A model generated the notes under the pieces. The model saw only the letters and a program-made list of their open reading frames with translations, did not search any database and had not been told where the DNA came from. From Pseudomonadota bacterium (GTDB taxonomy: Bacteria > Pseudomonadota > Gammaproteobacteria > Steroidobacterales > Steroidobacteraceae): 64,000 nucleotides of DNA. Positions 14,166-25,611 of this stretch are shown here, one piece after another. The stretch's first letter is position 1, and every line of letters starts with the position of its first letter. Where the stretch lies: positions 57,113-121,112 of the forward strand of contig JAKAXA010000002.1 in assembly GCA_021816775.1 (NCBI GenBank), in the 5' to 3' direction. The position numbers were made by a program, and so were the translations under genes.

Positions 14166-14722
14166 CAGACCTGCATGACCTCCTTTTCCTTCGCCGAGAG
14201 GAGCTGCTCGATCTCGGCGATGTGCTTGTCGGTGAGCTTCTGGATGTCCCCTTCCGCGCGGTGCTCATCGTCCTGCGAGATCAGCTTCTCCTTGAGCATC
14301 TCCTTGACGTCGTTCATCACGTCGCGGCGCACGTTGCGCACCGCGACGCGCGCGTTCTCCGCGTCGGCCTTGAGCACCTTGGTGATCTCGCGGCGCCGCT
14401 CCTCGGTGAGCGGCGGCATGGGGATGCGGATCACCGTGCCGGCGGTCATCGGTGTGAGGCCCAGGTCGGACTTGAAGATCGCCTTCTCGATCGCCTGCAC
14501 GACCGCTTTCTCCCAGGGTGAGATCACCAGCGTGCGCCCGTCCTCCACGGCGATGCTCGCCACCTGCTGCAGCGGCACCTCCGAGCCGTAGTAATCGACC
14601 TTCAGATGCTCGATCAGGCTCGGGTGCGCCCGCCCGGTGCGCAGCTTCTTCATGTCCGTCTGGAAGCTGTGCACGCATTTGGCCATGCGCTCGCGCGCGT
14701 CTTTTTTCAGGTCTTCGATCAT
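14165..14722 (-). CDS. frr: Ribosome recycling factor
   Basis: 185-residue factor that, with EF-G, splits post-termination ribosomes. MIEDLKKDARERMAK, KKLRTGRAHPSL and PPLTEERRREITKV match the family across its whole length of 185. It lies 24 bp after pyrH and overlaps uppS by one base, the conserved tsf-pyrH-frr-uppS order. Confidence 0.98.
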   Translation of the reverse strand: MIEDLKKDARERMAKCVHSFQTDMKKLRTGRAHPSLIEHLKVDYYGSEVPLQQVASIAVEDGRTLVISPWEKAVVQAIEKAIFKSDLGLTPMTAGTVIRIPMPPLTEERRREITKVLKADAENARVAVRNVRRDVMNDVKEMLKEKLISQDDEHRAEGDIQKLTDKHIAEIEQLLSAKEKEVMQV

Positions 14723-14746
14723 GGTCGCACTCCGGGCCGGATCGGC

Positions 14747-15481
14747 TCACTCGCAGGTCACGATCGTGCCCACCTCGTCGCCGCGGACGCTGCGGGTCAG
14801 ATCCCCTGGATTGTTGAGATTGAACACCTGCAAAGGCAAGTGGTTGTCGCGGCACATGACGATGGCGGTGGCATCCATCACGTTCAGCTTCTCGGCGAGC
14901 ACCCGGTCGAAGGTCAGGCGCCGGTAGCGCCGGGCGGCGGGGTTGCGCACCGGGTCGTCGGAGTACACTCCGTCGACCTTGGTGGCCTTCAGCAGCACCT
15001 CGGCATTGATCTCGATGGCGCGCAGCGCCGCGGCGGTGTCGGTGGTGAAGAAGGGATTGCCGGTACCGGCCGCGCAGATCACCACCCGGCCCTTCTCGAG
15101 GTGGCGGATGGCGCGGCGGCGGATGTAGTCCTCGCACACCTCGTTGATGCGGATCGCCGACATCACGCGCGCGTAGAGGCCGCGGCTCTCGAGCGCATCC
15201 TGCATGGCGAGCGCGTTCATCACGGTGGCGAGCATGCCCATGTGATCGGCGGTCACGCGGTCCATGCCGGCCCGCGCCAGGCCCGCGCCGCGAAAGATGT
15301 TGCCGCCGCCGATGACCACCGCGAGCTGCACCCCGAGGCCGGCGATCTCCTCGAGCTCACCGGCGATGCGCTTGATCACCGCCGGATCGATGCCGTAGTC
15401 GGCCTGGCCCATGAGCGCCTCGCCGGAGAGCTTCACCAGGATCCGGGAGTAGCGGGACGCTTTCGCTTTTTCATTCGCCAT
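14747..15481 (-). CDS. pyrH: UMP kinase
   Basis: 244-residue amino-acid-kinase-fold hexameric enzyme converting UMP to UDP. The N-terminal [12 protein letters not shown] phosphate-binding segment, the [10 protein letters not shown] nucleotide motif and [10 protein letters not shown] are all present. It lies 77 bp after tsf and 24 bp before frr. Length is normal. Confidence 0.98.
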   Translation of the reverse strand: MANEKAKASRYSRILVKLSGEALMGQADYGIDPAVIKRIAGELEEIAGLGVQLAVVIGGGNIFRGAGLARAGMDRVTADHMGMLATVMNALAMQDALESRGLYARVMSAIRINEVCEDYIRRRAIRHLEKGRVVICAAGTGNPFFTTDTAAALRAIEINAEVLLKATKVDGVYSDDPVRNPAARRYRRLTFDRVLAEKLNVMDATAIVMCRDNHLPLQVFNLNNPGDLTRSVRGDEVGTIVTCE

Positions 15482-15558
15482 GCGCCAACCTTCACTCGTT
15501 ACGCGAGCCGCCCGCCCCGCGCGGCGCGGGGGAACGGCGGGGCCGGATCAGACCCCGG

Positions 15559-16437
<879 letters not shown>

Positions 16438-16539
16438 CTCGGACTCACTATCAATGCCCCGTCCCTGGAGGATCCATCCGCCCCGGCTCTCCGTCACCAA
16501 AGCCTCACCGCAAACGCGGCCGCGACGGTCGCGCGGGGG

Positions 16540-17538
16540 TCATTCCCCGCTGCGGGGCTTGCGGCGCACGGCGCCCCCCGTGCTGCGGCGCGCGCCCGCG
16601 GCCGGACCGTTCGCGCCCGAGCCGCCCGAGGCGGCCACTTCCGGCACGGCCTCCAGCGGCTCTTCCTCGGTGGCGACCTCCTCGGTGCCCTCGACGCGCG
16701 GCGGCACCTTCACCGGCGGCAGACGGCGCCGCGCGGCCGGCTTCCTGGCCCGCACCGCGGCGGCGGCCTTGCGCGGCCCGCGCGCGGACTTCTTGCGCGG
16801 ATTGCCGGACTCGTCGAGCTCGACGAACTCGTCCTCGCCGACCACCACCGCCGGGACGGACTCCTTGCCCTCAAGCACCGCATCGGCGATGCCGGTGGCG
16901 TAGAGCTGAATGGCCCGCATCGCATCGTCGTTGCCCGGGATCACGTAATCGATCCCATCCGGCGAGCAGTTCGTGTCGACCACCGCCACCACCGGAATGC
17001 CGAGCTTGCGCGCCTCGTCGATCGCGAGCTTCTCGTGGCCCACGTCGATGACGAACAGCGCATCCGGCAGCGCTTCCATGTGCCTGATGCCCCCGAGGCT
17101 CCTCTGAAGCTTCTCCTGCTCGCGCCGCAGCTGCGTCGCCTCTTTCTTGCCGCGCTTCTCGAGCGCGCCGGAGCCCGACAGCTCGGTGATCTCCTCCAGG
17201 CGCTTGATGGACTGGCGGATGGTCTTGAAGTTCGTGAGCATCCCGCCGAGCCAACGCTGATTGACGTACGGCTGCCCGCAGCGCTCGGCCTCTTTCTGGA
17301 TGGACTCGCGCGCCGAGCGCTTGGTGCCGACGAACAGCACCCGGCCGCCGTCGGCCGCCACGCCCTTCACGAAGGCCGCAGCCTGCGAGTACAGCGGCTG
17401 GGTCTTCTCGAGATTGATGATGTGGATTCTGTTGCGCTCGCCGAAGATGAACGGAGCCATCTTCGGGTTCCAGAAGCGGGTCTGGTGTCCGAAATGGACT
17501 CCCGCCTCCAGCATCTGCCGCATGGATACGCCAGGCAT
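16540..17538 (-). CDS. rpsB: 30S ribosomal protein S2 with long C-terminal extension
   Basis: 332 residues, against about 240 in E. coli. The core ([53 protein letters not shown]) is typical S2. The last 90-100 residues (from about residue 235) are a low-complexity tail: first Lys/Arg/Ala-rich, then Glu/Val-rich, then Gly/Ala/Arg-rich. The frame is uninterrupted and ends in a normal stop before tsf, so the tail appears real rather than a missed stop. Its role is unknown. Confidence 0.95.
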   Translation of the reverse strand: MPGVSMRQMLEAGVHFGHQTRFWNPKMAPFIFGERNRIHIINLEKTQPLYSQAAAFVKGVAADGGRVLFVGTKRSARESIQKEAERCGQPYVNQRWLGGMLTNFKTIRQSIKRLEEITELSGSGALEKRGKKEATQLRREQEKLQRSLGGIRHMEALPDALFVIDVGHEKLAIDEARKLGIPVVAVVDTNCSPDGIDYVIPGNDDAMRAIQLYATGIADAVLEGKESVPAVVVGEDEFVELDESGNPRKKSARGPRKAAAAVRARKPAARRRLPPVKVPPRVEGTEEVATEEEPLEAVPEVAASGGSGANGPAAGARRSTGGAVRRKPRSGE

Positions 17539-17672
17539 GAGAAACTCCTCGTTGGGTTGAGCCTCCGCGCATCTCCGCAGCCATCCCCCCGGGGGCCTGC
17601 GGCCGCCGGCGGAACACCCAGTCTGCGGATGGTGTGATGCGCGTGTGGGTTGATTGCCAAAAAAGGCCGCGC

Positions 17673-17701
17673 TTTATACCATGAAGGCCTCGCCTGAACA
17701 A
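17673..17701 (-). promoter_or_regulatory. Predicted sigma-70 promoter of the rpsB operon
   Basis: On the minus strand TTGTTC (17696-17701) and TATAAA (17673-17678) are separated by 17 bp. This would start a leader of roughly 130 nt ahead of rpsB, and is in the right place in the divergent rpsB/map gap. The -35 is weak (3 of 6 consensus bases) and the -10 strong (5 of 6). The leader could hold the S2 autoregulatory structure known in other bacteria, but I did not fold it. Confidence 0.5.
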
Positions 17702-17772
17702 TGTCTTGCGCGTAGCGGCCGGCGCGTCCCGGCGCCGCGCGGCGCGCCCGTTCGAGCCACCCTGGGAAGTCC

Positions 17773-18567
17773 ATGTCCGTCACGATCAAGAACCGCGAGG
17801 AGCAGGAGAAGATGCGCATCGCCGGTCGGCTGGCCGCCGAGGTGCTCGACATGATCGGCGAGCACGTGGTGCCGGGGGTGAGCACCGAGGAGCTCGACCG
17901 GATCTGCCACGATTACATCGTGAACGTGCAGGGCACCGTCCCGGCAAACCTGAACTATCACGGCTTTCCGAAGACCATCTGCACGTCCGTGAACCACGTG
18001 GTCTGCCACGGCATCCCCAACGACAAGCGCCTCAAGGCCGGCGACATCGTCAACATCGACGTGACGGTGATCCGCGACGGCTTCCACGGCGACACCAGCC
18101 GCATGTACTTCGTCGGCAAGCCGCCGACGCACGCCCAGCGCCTGTCCGAGACGTGCTTCGAGGCCATGTGGCGCGGCATCGAGATCGTGCGCCCGGGGGC
18201 GCGGCTCGGGGACATCGGGCACGCCATCCAGAGCTTCGTCGAGCAGAACCACTACTCGGTGGTGCGCGAGTACTGCGGCCACGGCATCGGGCGGGTCTAC
18301 CACGAGGACCCGCAGGTGCTGCACTACGGGGAGCCCGGCACGGGGCTCGCGCTCGAGCCCGGCATGACCTTCACCATCGAGCCGATGATCAACGCGGGCA
18401 AGCGGCACGTGCGGGTGCTGCCGGACGGCTGGACCGTCATCACCAAGGATCACTCGCTCTCGGCCCAGTGGGAGCACACCATTCTCGTGACCGACGCCGG
18501 GCACGAGGTCCTCACTCTAGCGGCGGCCGACCGCCACGCCCACTCACACCATGGTCACCGGGGATAG
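17773..18567 (+). CDS. map: Type I methionine aminopeptidase
   Basis: 264-residue metalloenzyme that removes the initiator Met. The five metal ligands of the pita-bread fold are all recognisable: two Asp in VNIDVTVIRDGFHGDTSRM, His in GHGIGRVYHEDP, Glu in FTIEPMIN and Glu in QWEHTILVT. It starts divergently from rpsB and overlaps the glnD start by 17 bp. The map-glnD-dapC-dapD order is common in Gammaproteobacteria. Confidence 0.97.
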   Translation: MSVTIKNREEQEKMRIAGRLAAEVLDMIGEHVVPGVSTEELDRICHDYIVNVQGTVPANLNYHGFPKTICTSVNHVVCHGIPNDKRLKAGDIVNIDVTVIRDGFHGDTSRMYFVGKPPTHAQRLSETCFEAMWRGIEIVRPGARLGDIGHAIQSFVEQNHYSVVREYCGHGIGRVYHEDPQVLHYGEPGTGLALEPGMTFTIEPMINAGKRHVRVLPDGWTVITKDHSLSAQWEHTILVTDAGHEVLTLAAADRHAHSHHGHRG

Positions 18568-21265
18568 CGAGCTGGACGAGACGCTCGAGCCAGGCCAGCC
18601 GAGCGCTGCGGCGCCGCCCGAGGCGGTGGCGTGGCCGCTGCTCGAGCGCCTGCCGGCGCTCATCGCCGGCCCGCCGGCCGAGCCCGCGGCGCTGCGCGAG
18701 CTGCTCGGGCAGGCCCACGAGCAGTTGAAGGCGCGCTTCCTCGCCGATGAGCCCATCGAGACGCTGGTGCAGGCGCGCGCAGCGCTCGTCGACCGCGTGC
18801 TCGCGGGCCTGTGGTGCGCGCACCTCACCGGCTCGATGCACGATTGGGCGCTGGTGGCGGTCGGCGGCTACGGCCGCGGCGAGCTGCACCCGTGCTCGGA
18901 CATCGACATCCTGCTGCTGGTGCGCGAGCCGCCGCAGGGCGCCGAGCGCGCCGCGCTCGAGCGGCTGCTCGCGTTCCTGTGGGACATCGGGCTCGAGGTC
19001 GGCCACAGCGTGCGCACGGTCGAGGAGTGCCTCGAGCAGAGCGCCGCCGACGTCAGCGTCATGACCAGCCTGATCGAGGCGCGCCTGCTCGGGGGCAACG
19101 CGGCGCTGCTCGCGCGCTTGCGCGAGGCGCTCGCGCCCGAGCACATCTGGCCGGTGCGCGAGTTCTTCGAGGCCAAGGTGCGCGAGCAGGCCGAGCGGCA
19201 CCTGAGGGCCAACGATACCGCCTACAACCTCGAGCCGAACGTCAAGACCGCACCCGGCGGGCTGCGCGACATCCAGACCATCGCCTGGGTGGCCAAGCGC
19301 CACTTCGGCGCCGAGACCCTCGATGAGCTGGCGCAGCACGGGTTCCTCTCGATCGCGGAGTTCCGCCGCCTGAAGCAGGCGCAGGCGTTTCTCTGGAAGG
19401 TGCGCTTCGGGCTGCACGTGCTCACCGGGCGGCGCGAGGACCGGCTCCTGTTCGATCACCAGATCCGCCTCGCCGAGACCTTCGGCTACGAGGACGCCTC
19501 CTACACGCTCGCGGTCGAGCAGCTGATGCAGCGCTACTACCGCACCGTCAAGGACGTGAGCCTGCTCAATGAGCTGCTGCTGCAGCTGTTTCGCGAGGCC
19601 ATCCTCACCGAGAGCGAGCCGCCGCGCCCGCTGAATGCGCGCTTCCAGGTGCGCTGCGGCTCGCTCGAGGCGGTCAGCGACGATGTGTTCGCCCGCACCC
19701 CCTCGGCGCTGCTCGAGCTGTTCGTGCTGCTGCAGCGCCACCCCGAGATCAAGGGCGTGCGCGCCTCGACGCTGCGCGCCGTGGGGCGCAGCCTGTGGCT
19801 GATCGACGAGGAGTTCCGCCAGAACCCGCGCCACCACCGCCTCTTCCTCGAGATCGTGCGCTCCCCGGTCGGGGTCACGCACGAGCTGCGCCGGATGAAC
19901 ACCTACGGGGTGCTCGGGCGCTACATTCCGGCCTTCGGCCGCATCGTCGGGCGCATGCAGTACGACCTGTTCCACGCCTACACGGTCGATGCGCACACGC
20001 TGTTCGTGGTGAGCAACCTCAGGCGCTTCGCCATCCCCCGCTACGATCAGGAGCTGCCGCAGGCCTCGCGCATCATGCAGCAGCTGCCGCGGCCCGAGGT
20101 GGCCTACCTCGCCGCCCTGTTCCACGACATCGCCAAGGGGCGCGGCGGCGATCACTCCGAGCTCGGCGCGGTGGACGCCGAGGCGTTCTGCCTCGAGCAG
20201 GGGCTCTCGCCCTACGATGCGCGCCTGGTCGCCTGGCTGGTGCGCCACCACCTCGCCCTCTCGATCACCGCGCAGAAGCAGGACATCACCGATCCGGAGG
20301 TGATCAACGCCTTCGCCCGCACCGTCGGCGATGAGTCGCGCCTGGACTATCTCTACGTGCTCACCTGCGCCGACGTGCGCGCCACCAACCCGAAGCTGTG
20401 GAACTCGTGGAAGGCCTCGCTCTTCGATGACTTCTATCAGCGCGTGCGCCGGGCGCTGCGCCGCGGGCTCGAGTCCCCGATCGACCAGGAGCAGCTGGTG
20501 GGCGAGACCCGCAGGGCCGCGCGCCAGCTGATGCTCGAGCGCGGGATCGCCATCGCCGACATCGAGCGGGTCTGGGAGCGCTTCTCGGACACCTACTTCC
20601 TGCAGCACTCCCCCGAGGAGGTGGCCTGGCACATGCGCCTGATCGCCGACCGCGACCCGCGCTCGGACGAGCCCCTGGTGGCGCTCGATCCGTACAGCGT
20701 GCGCGGCACGACCGCGGTGCTGATCTTCACCCGCGCGCGCGAGCACGGCTTTCCGCGCACCACCGCCGTGCTCGATCAGCTCGGGCTCGACATCCTCGAT
20801 GCGCGCATCACCCCGACGGGCGATGGGTTCAGCCTCGACCTGTACCACGTGCTCGAGGATGACGGCGCGCCGGTCGCCGACGGGGAGCGGCGCGAGGAGA
20901 TCGAGGAGGCGCTGTGGCGCTCGCTGCAGCAGCCGCAGGCCACCGTCGCCGTGTATCGGCGCGCGCCGCGCCAGGCGCGCATGTTCCACACCCCGACGCA
21001 GATCACCATCAGCACCGATGAGCCCAACGGCCGCTCGGTGCTCGAGCTCACCGCCGGCGACCGGCCGGGGCTGCTGTGCGATGTCGGCAAGGTGCTCACG
21101 GCCGAGCACATCATGCTGCAGGCGGCGCGGATCATGACCGTCGGGGAGCGGGCCGAGGACGTGTTCTACATCACCGACCTCGACGGGCGCGCGCTCGATG
21201 AGGCGCGCGCGGCGCGTCTGCGCGACATACTCGGCGAGGCGCTCAGAGCGCGCGCCGCGGCCTGA
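18551..21265 (+). CDS. glnD: [Protein-PII] uridylyltransferase/uridylyl-removing enzyme
   Basis: 904-residue bifunctional nitrogen sensor that uridylylates and deuridylylates PII. The nucleotidyltransferase motif GGYGRGELHPCSDIDILLL lies near residue 103. The HD hydrolase domain with HDIAKGRGGDHSELG is near residue 525. Two ACT domains for glutamine sensing follow at the C-terminus (about residues 715 and 820; LELTAGDRPGLLCDVGKVL). All catalytic motifs are intact and the length is normal. The ATG at 18551 lies inside the end of map. Confidence 0.96.
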   Translation: MVTGDSELDETLEPGQPSAAAPPEAVAWPLLERLPALIAGPPAEPAALRELLGQAHEQLKARFLADEPIETLVQARAALVDRVLAGLWCAHLTGSMHDWALVAVGGYGRGELHPCSDIDILLLVREPPQGAERAALERLLAFLWDIGLEVGHSVRTVEECLEQSAADVSVMTSLIEARLLGGNAALLARLREALAPEHIWPVREFFEAKVREQAERHLRANDTAYNLEPNVKTAPGGLRDIQTIAWVAKRHFGAETLDELAQHGFLSIAEFRRLKQAQAFLWKVRFGLHVLTGRREDRLLFDHQIRLAETFGYEDASYTLAVEQLMQRYYRTVKDVSLLNELLLQLFREAILTESEPPRPLNARFQVRCGSLEAVSDDVFARTPSALLELFVLLQRHPEIKGVRASTLRAVGRSLWLIDEEFRQNPRHHRLFLEIVRSPVGVTHELRRMNTYGVLGRYIPAFGRIVGRMQYDLFHAYTVDAHTLFVVSNLRRFAIPRYDQELPQASRIMQQLPRPEVAYLAALFHDIAKGRGGDHSELGAVDAEAFCLEQGLSPYDARLVAWLVRHHLALSITAQKQDITDPEVINAFARTVGDESRLDYLYVLTCADVRATNPKLWNSWKASLFDDFYQRVRRALRRGLESPIDQEQLVGETRRAARQLMLERGIAIADIERVWERFSDTYFLQHSPEEVAWHMRLIADRDPRSDEPLVALDPYSVRGTTAVLIFTRAREHGFPRTTAVLDQLGLDILDARITPTGDGFSLDLYHVLEDDGAPVADGERREEIEEALWRSLQQPQATVAVYRRAPRQARMFHTPTQITISTDEPNGRSVLELTAGDRPGLLCDVGKVLTAEHIMLQAARIMTVGERAEDVFYITDLDGRALDEARAARLRDILGEALRARAAA

Positions 21266-21285
21266 CCTGACCACTGGAGCGACCC

Positions 21286-22494
21286 ATGAACCCGCGCCTC
21301 GAGCGGCTGCACGCATATCCTTTCGAACGGCTCGCACGGCTCACCGCCAGCGCCACGCCGCCGCGCCACCTCAAGCCGATCGGCATGTCGATCGGCGAGC
21401 CGCGGCACGAGCCGCCGCCGATGGTGCCGGAGGCGCTGCGCGCCAACGCGCACCTGCTCGGCACCTACCCCACCACCGCCGGAGTGCCCGAGCTGCGCGC
21501 GGCCTGCGGCGCGTGGCTCGAGCGGCGCTTCGGCCTGCGCGCCGGCAGCGTCGATCCGGCCACCATGCTGCTGCCGGTGAACGGCACGCGCGAGGCCCTG
21601 TTCGCCTTCGTGCAGGCGGCGGTGGATGACCGGCACGATGCGCTGGTCGCGATGCCCAATCCCTTCTATCAGATCTACGAGGGCGCGGCGCTGCTCGCCG
21701 GGGCGCGGCCGTACTTCCTCGAGACCACCGCGGCCAACGGGTACATGCCGGACCTTGCGGCCGTGCCCGAGAGCTTCTGGCGGCGCTGTCAGGTGCTCAT
21801 CCTGTGCAGCCCGGGCAATCCCACCGGCAAGGTGCTCCCGCGCGAGCATCTGCTGCGGGCGCTCGAGCTCGCCGAGCGGCACGATTTCATCGTGGCCGCC
21901 GATGAGTGCTACACGGACATCTATCTCGATGAGGCGTGCCCGCCGCCGGGGCTGCTCGAGGCGGCGCAGGCCTCGGGGCGCGCGCGCTTCGAGCGCTGCA
22001 TCGTCTTTCACAGCCTCTCGAAGCGCTCGAGCGTGCCGGGGCTGCGCTCGGGGTTCGTGGCCGGGGACCCGGCGATCATCGCGCGGCTGCTGCTCTATCG
22101 CACCTACCACGGCTGCGCCATGCCGGTGCCGACCCAGCTCGCGAGCATCCCCGCCTGGCGCGACGATGCGCACGTGCTCGAGAACCGGCGGCTCTATCAG
22201 GAGAAGTTCGAGCGGGTGATCCCGATTCTCAAGCCGGTGCTGCCGGTCGAGAAGCCCGATGGGGCGTTCTATCTGTGGACCGAGGTCGGCGCCGACGGGG
22301 ACGATGAGCGCTTCACCCGCGAGCTGCATGCCACCCAGGCCGTCACGGTGCTGCCGGGCAGCTACCTCGCGCGCAGCGGCCCGCAGGGCAATCCCGGCGC
22401 CGGCCGCGTGCGCATCTCCCTGGTGCCGAACGTCGCCGATTGCGTCGATGCCGCCGAGCGCATCCGCGCTTACGTAGAGAGCAGAAGCGCATGA
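21286..22494 (+). CDS. dapC: Succinyldiaminopimelate aminotransferase (DapC type)
   Basis: 402-residue fold-type I PLP aminotransferase of lysine/DAP synthesis. [10 protein letters not shown] and [12 protein letters not shown] are PLP-contact segments, and [15 protein letters not shown] carries the Schiff-base Lys. It lies 20 bp after glnD and its TGA overlaps the dapD ATG (ATGA). Linkage to dapD, with dapE further downstream, supports DapC rather than a general aspartate aminotransferase. Confidence 0.92.
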   Translation: MNPRLERLHAYPFERLARLTASATPPRHLKPIGMSIGEPRHEPPPMVPEALRANAHLLGTYPTTAGVPELRAACGAWLERRFGLRAGSVDPATMLLPVNGTREALFAFVQAAVDDRHDALVAMPNPFYQIYEGAALLAGARPYFLETTAANGYMPDLAAVPESFWRRCQVLILCSPGNPTGKVLPREHLLRALELAERHDFIVAADECYTDIYLDEACPPPGLLEAAQASGRARFERCIVFHSLSKRSSVPGLRSGFVAGDPAIIARLLLYRTYHGCAMPVPTQLASIPAWRDDAHVLENRRLYQEKFERVIPILKPVLPVEKPDGAFYLWTEVGADGDDERFTRELHATQAVTVLPGSYLARSGPQGNPGAGRVRISLVPNVADCVDAAERIRAYVESRSA

Positions 22495-23321
22495 GCGACG
22501 CGGCGCTGCAGTCGGCCATCGAGGCGGCCTTCGAGGCGCGCGCCACGCTCGGGCCGGGCCGCGCGCCGCCCGGCCTCATGGGGCAGATCGATGAGTGCAT
22601 CGAGCGGCTCGACAGCGGCCGCGCGCGCGTCGCCGAGCGGCAGGCCGACCGCTGGGTCGTCAACGAATGGCTGAAGAAAGCGGTGCTGCTCTACTTCCGC
22701 ACACGCGAGAACGCCGTCATCGAGGCCGGCTTCACGCGCTTTTACGACAAAGTGCCGCTGAAGTACGCCGGCGCGGCGGCCGAGCGGCTGCGCGAGGGCG
22801 GCGCGCGCATCGTGCCGCATGCCGTGGTGCGCAAGGGCGCGTACATCGCGCCCAACACGGTGCTGATGCCAAGCTACGTCAACATCGGCGCCTACGTCGA
22901 TGCCGGCACCATGGTCGACACCTGGGCGACCGTCGGCTCGTGCGCCCAGATCGGGCGCAACGTGCACCTCTCCGGCGGCGTCGGCATCGGCGGGGTGCTC
23001 GAGCCGCTGCAGGCGAGCCCGACCATCATCGAGGATGACTGTTTCATCGGCGCGCGCTCGGAGATCGTCGAGGGGGTGATCGTGGAGGCAGGCTCGGTGA
23101 TCTCCATGGGCGTGTTCATCGGGCAGAGCACGCGCATCTACGATCGCGCGAGCGGACAGATCCTGCGCGGACGGATCCCGGCGGGCTCCGTGGTGGTGCC
23201 CGGCACGCTGCCCTCGGCCGACGGGCGCTACGCGCTGGCCTGCGCGGTCATCGTCAAGCGCGTCGATGCGCAGACGCGCGCCAAGACTTCCATCAACGAT
23301 CTGCTGCGGGCAGCGGAGTAG
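22491..23321 (+). CDS. dapD: 2,3,4,5-tetrahydropyridine-2,6-dicarboxylate N-succinyltransferase
   Basis: 276-residue left-handed beta-helix enzyme that succinylates tetrahydrodipicolinate. The start ATG 22491 overlaps the dapC stop; the frame is open 17 codons further upstream inside dapC. Hexapeptide repeats ([20 protein letters not shown]) and [20 protein letters not shown] are classic DapD sequence. Length is close to E. coli (274). Confidence 0.97.
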   Translation: MSDAALQSAIEAAFEARATLGPGRAPPGLMGQIDECIERLDSGRARVAERQADRWVVNEWLKKAVLLYFRTRENAVIEAGFTRFYDKVPLKYAGAAAERLREGGARIVPHAVVRKGAYIAPNTVLMPSYVNIGAYVDAGTMVDTWATVGSCAQIGRNVHLSGGVGIGGVLEPLQASPTIIEDDCFIGARSEIVEGVIVEAGSVISMGVFIGQSTRIYDRASGQILRGRIPAGSVVVPGTLPSADGRYALACAVIVKRVDAQTRAKTSINDLLRAAE

Positions 23322-23361
23322 CCAAGGTGTGCTGCCCGTCCCGGGCGGCCGTCCGCTCTTG

Positions 23362-23386
23362 ACGAAGACGCGTTGAGCGTCTTCGT
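23362..23386. terminator. Perfect hairpin between dapD and pstB (possible bidirectional terminator)
   Basis: A 10-bp perfect inverted repeat, ACGAAGACGC and GCGTCTTCGT, with a 5-nt loop lies in the 72-bp gap between the convergent dapD and pstB ends. There is no clear T-run on either side, so intrinsic termination is plausible but not certain. Confidence 0.45.
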
Positions 23387-23393
23387 GACGGGC

Positions 23394-24305
23394 TCACCCA
23401 AACCGCCCCGTGATGTAGTCCTCGGTGAGCCGGTGCCGGGGATTGGTGAACAGCCGGTCGGTCTCGCCCACCTCCACGAGGCGACCCATGTGGAAGTACG
23501 CGGTGCGCTGCGAGACGCGCGCGGCCTGCTGCATGGAGTGCGTCACGATGACGATCGCATAGGTGCCGTGCAGCTCCTCGATCAGGTCCTCGATGCGCGC
23601 CGTGGCGATCGGGTCGAGCGCCGAGCACGGCTCGTCCATCAGGATCACCTCCGGCTGCACCGCGAGCGCCCGCGCGATGCACAGGCGCTGCTGCTGCCCG
23701 CCCGAGAGCCCCGTGCCGAGGCTGTGCAGGCGGTCCTTGACCTCGCTCCACAGGCCCGCGCGCTGCAGGCTGGTGCACACCAGCTCATCGAGCTCGGCCC
23801 GCGTGCGGGTGAGCTTGTGGATGCGCGGGCCGTAGGCGACGTTGTCGTAGATGGATTTGGGGAAGGGGTTGGGCTTCTGGAACACCATGCCGATGCGCGC
23901 GCGCAGGCGCGCCACGTCCTGGCGCTTGTCGTAGATGTCCTGGCCGTCGAGCAGGATCGTGCCGCTGACGCGCGCCCCGGGGATGGTGTCGTTCATGCGG
24001 TTCAGGCAGCGCAGGAACGTCGACTTGCCGCAGCCCGAGGGGCCGATGCAGGCGAGCACCTGGCCGCGCGCGATGTCGACCGTCACGTCCACGAGCGCCT
24101 GCTTCTCGCCGTAGAACACGCTCACCGAGCGGCACGAGAAGACCGGATCGGCCACCTCGGGCTCACCGGCCGGATGACCCGCCAGATCGCCGCTCAGGGC
24201 GGCGGGGATGTGCACGCGGCTGCTCGGCTTGGTGCCGAGCGCGCCGCTTGCCATGCCCGCGCTCGCCCCTGGGGCGGGACTCTCGGGCCGCGTGGTTTCC
24301 TGCAC
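23394..24305 (-). CDS. pstB: Phosphate ABC transporter ATP-binding protein PstB (second of two)
   Basis: 303-residue ATPase that drives PstCA phosphate import. Walker [10 protein letters not shown], signature LSGGQQQR, Walker B VILMDEP and the switch His (VTHSMQQA) are all present; [21 protein letters not shown] is typical PstB. I choose GTG 24303-24305 because a good AGGAG lies 7 nt upstream, 13 bp after the preceding pstB stop; ATG 24252-24254 is an alternative. The N-terminal 45 residues ahead of the ABC fold are longer than usual. Confidence 0.92.
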   Translation of the reverse strand: MQETTRPESPAPGASAGMASGALGTKPSSRVHIPAALSGDLAGHPAGEPEVADPVFSCRSVSVFYGEKQALVDVTVDIARGQVLACIGPSGCGKSTFLRCLNRMNDTIPGARVSGTILLDGQDIYDKRQDVARLRARIGMVFQKPNPFPKSIYDNVAYGPRIHKLTRTRAELDELVCTSLQRAGLWSEVKDRLHSLGTGLSGGQQQRLCIARALAVQPEVILMDEPCSALDPIATARIEDLIEELHGTYAIVIVTHSMQQAARVSQRTAYFHMGRLVEVGETDRLFTNPRHRLTEDYITGRFG

Positions 24306-24318
24306 CGCTGCTCTCCTG

Positions 24319-25128
24319 TCAGCCGAACCGGCCGGTGACGTAATCATCGGTCCTGCGGTCCCGCGGCGCGGTGAACAGCTGCCCGGTGGGACCGATCTCG
24401 ATGAGCTCGCCCTGATACATGAACGCCGTGGTGCTCGAGACACGCGCGGCCTGCTGCAGATTGTGGGTGACAATGACGATGCAGAAGCGCTCGCGCAGGT
24501 TCTGCAGCGTCTCCTCCACCTTCAGCGTCGAGATCGGATCGAGCGCCGCGGTCGGCTCATCGAGCAGGATGACCTCGGGCTCGAGCGCGATGCTGCGCGC
24601 GATGCACAGCCGCTGCTGCTGGCCGCCGGAGAGGCTGCGTCCATCCTCGTGCAGCTTGTCCTTGACCTCCTCCCACAGCGCCGCGTCCGCGAGCGCCGCA
24701 TGGACCCGCTGCGTGAGCTCGGCGCGCCCGATGCGCCGCGCCAGGCGCAACCCGAAGGCAACGTTCTCGAAGATCGACATGGGAAAGGGCGTCGGCTTCT
24801 GGAACACCATCCCGACACGCAGGCGCAGCCGGGTGATGTCGACCGCCGGGGACAGGATGTCCTCGCCGTCGAGCAGCACCTCGCCGCTGGCGCGGTGGCC
24901 CGGATAGAGCGTGTACATGCGGTTGAACACCCTGAGCAGGGTCGATTTGCCGCACCCGGACGGGCCGATGAAGGCGGTGATGCTGCGGTCGGCCAGCGTG
25001 AGATTGATGTCCTTGAGAGCCTGCTGGCGGCCGTAATGAAAATTGAGGTGGCGCACCTCGATCTTGCTGGCGGCGCGCGCCGCGGCGCCCGCCTCGGCCG
25101 CGGCTGCCCACTCGGCCGGCTGGCTCAT
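24319..25128 (-). CDS. pstB: Phosphate ABC transporter ATP-binding protein PstB (first of two)
   Basis: 269 residues with Walker [31 protein letters not shown] and VTHNLQQA. The start is ATG 25126-25128 ([14 protein letters not shown]); upstream codons in the same frame have no family similarity. It is a diverged paralogue of the pstB directly downstream and probably cotranscribed with it. No pstS, pstC or pstA is present in the window, so the permease must be encoded elsewhere. Confidence 0.93.
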   Translation of the reverse strand: MSQPAEWAAAAEAGAAARAASKIEVRHLNFHYGRQQALKDINLTLADRSITAFIGPSGCGKSTLLRVFNRMYTLYPGHRASGEVLLDGEDILSPAVDITRLRLRVGMVFQKPTPFPMSIFENVAFGLRLARRIGRAELTQRVHAALADAALWEEVKDKLHEDGRSLSGGQQQRLCIARSIALEPEVILLDEPTAALDPISTLKVEETLQNLRERFCIVIVTHNLQQAARVSSTTAFMYQGELIEIGPTGQLFTAPRDRRTDDYVTGRFG

Positions 25129-25571
25129 GTGCGCGCTTCGGGCGCGTTGCGCAAGGCTGATCGGTGCATGTCCGGCTCGTCGAGGTCCGTCATTGATTGC
25201 AGCGCACCGCCGGCCGTCGCGCCGCGCGGCGCCCGAGGGACGCATCGGTACAGGGCATGCGCGGATTGTCGCCTGCCCGCAACCCCGGCAGCAAGTCGCC
25301 GGCCGATCGGGCCGCGCCCGGCGAGCCACCTGCATCGGGGCGCCCCGGGCGCCGCCCGGCGCGGCCGGGGGCACCTGCCCCCGCCCGCGGCCGCGCCCCC
25401 GGGCTGAAAGCGCATCCGCCAGGGCCCCGCGCCAATGGTGGCGCCCCCTGGCGGCGCCGCGCCCGGATCACAGCTCGCATCAGACCGCGCCGGGCCCGGC
25501 GCGAACCGCGCACAGCCCCGCAGGGCATCCAGATCAATCACCTGAGCGCCCCGGATCCCGATCGCTTGCGA

Positions 25572-25611
25572 CTGTCATGGGATTGTCACATTCACGTCAT
25601 TTAATCGTCAC
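25572..25611 (+). promoter_or_regulatory. Double Pho box (PhoB operator), four 11-bp repeats
   Basis: Four heptamers spaced exactly 11 bp apart: CTGTCAT, TTGTCAC, ACGTCAT and TCGTCAC (25572, 25583, 25594, 25605), with AT-rich spacers between the last three. This matches the PhoB direct-repeat pattern, in two tandem boxes. The orientation points to the porin starting 377 bp downstream; the divergent pstB genes begin 444 bp to the left. I see no convincing -10. The rest of the 860-bp gap 25129-25987 holds no gene I can support. Confidence 0.75.

Noticed and set aside
25129..25560. Possible pstS or other gene between pstB and the Pho box
   Set aside because: The frames are Pro/Arg/Gly-rich shadows without ribosome sites or similarity.
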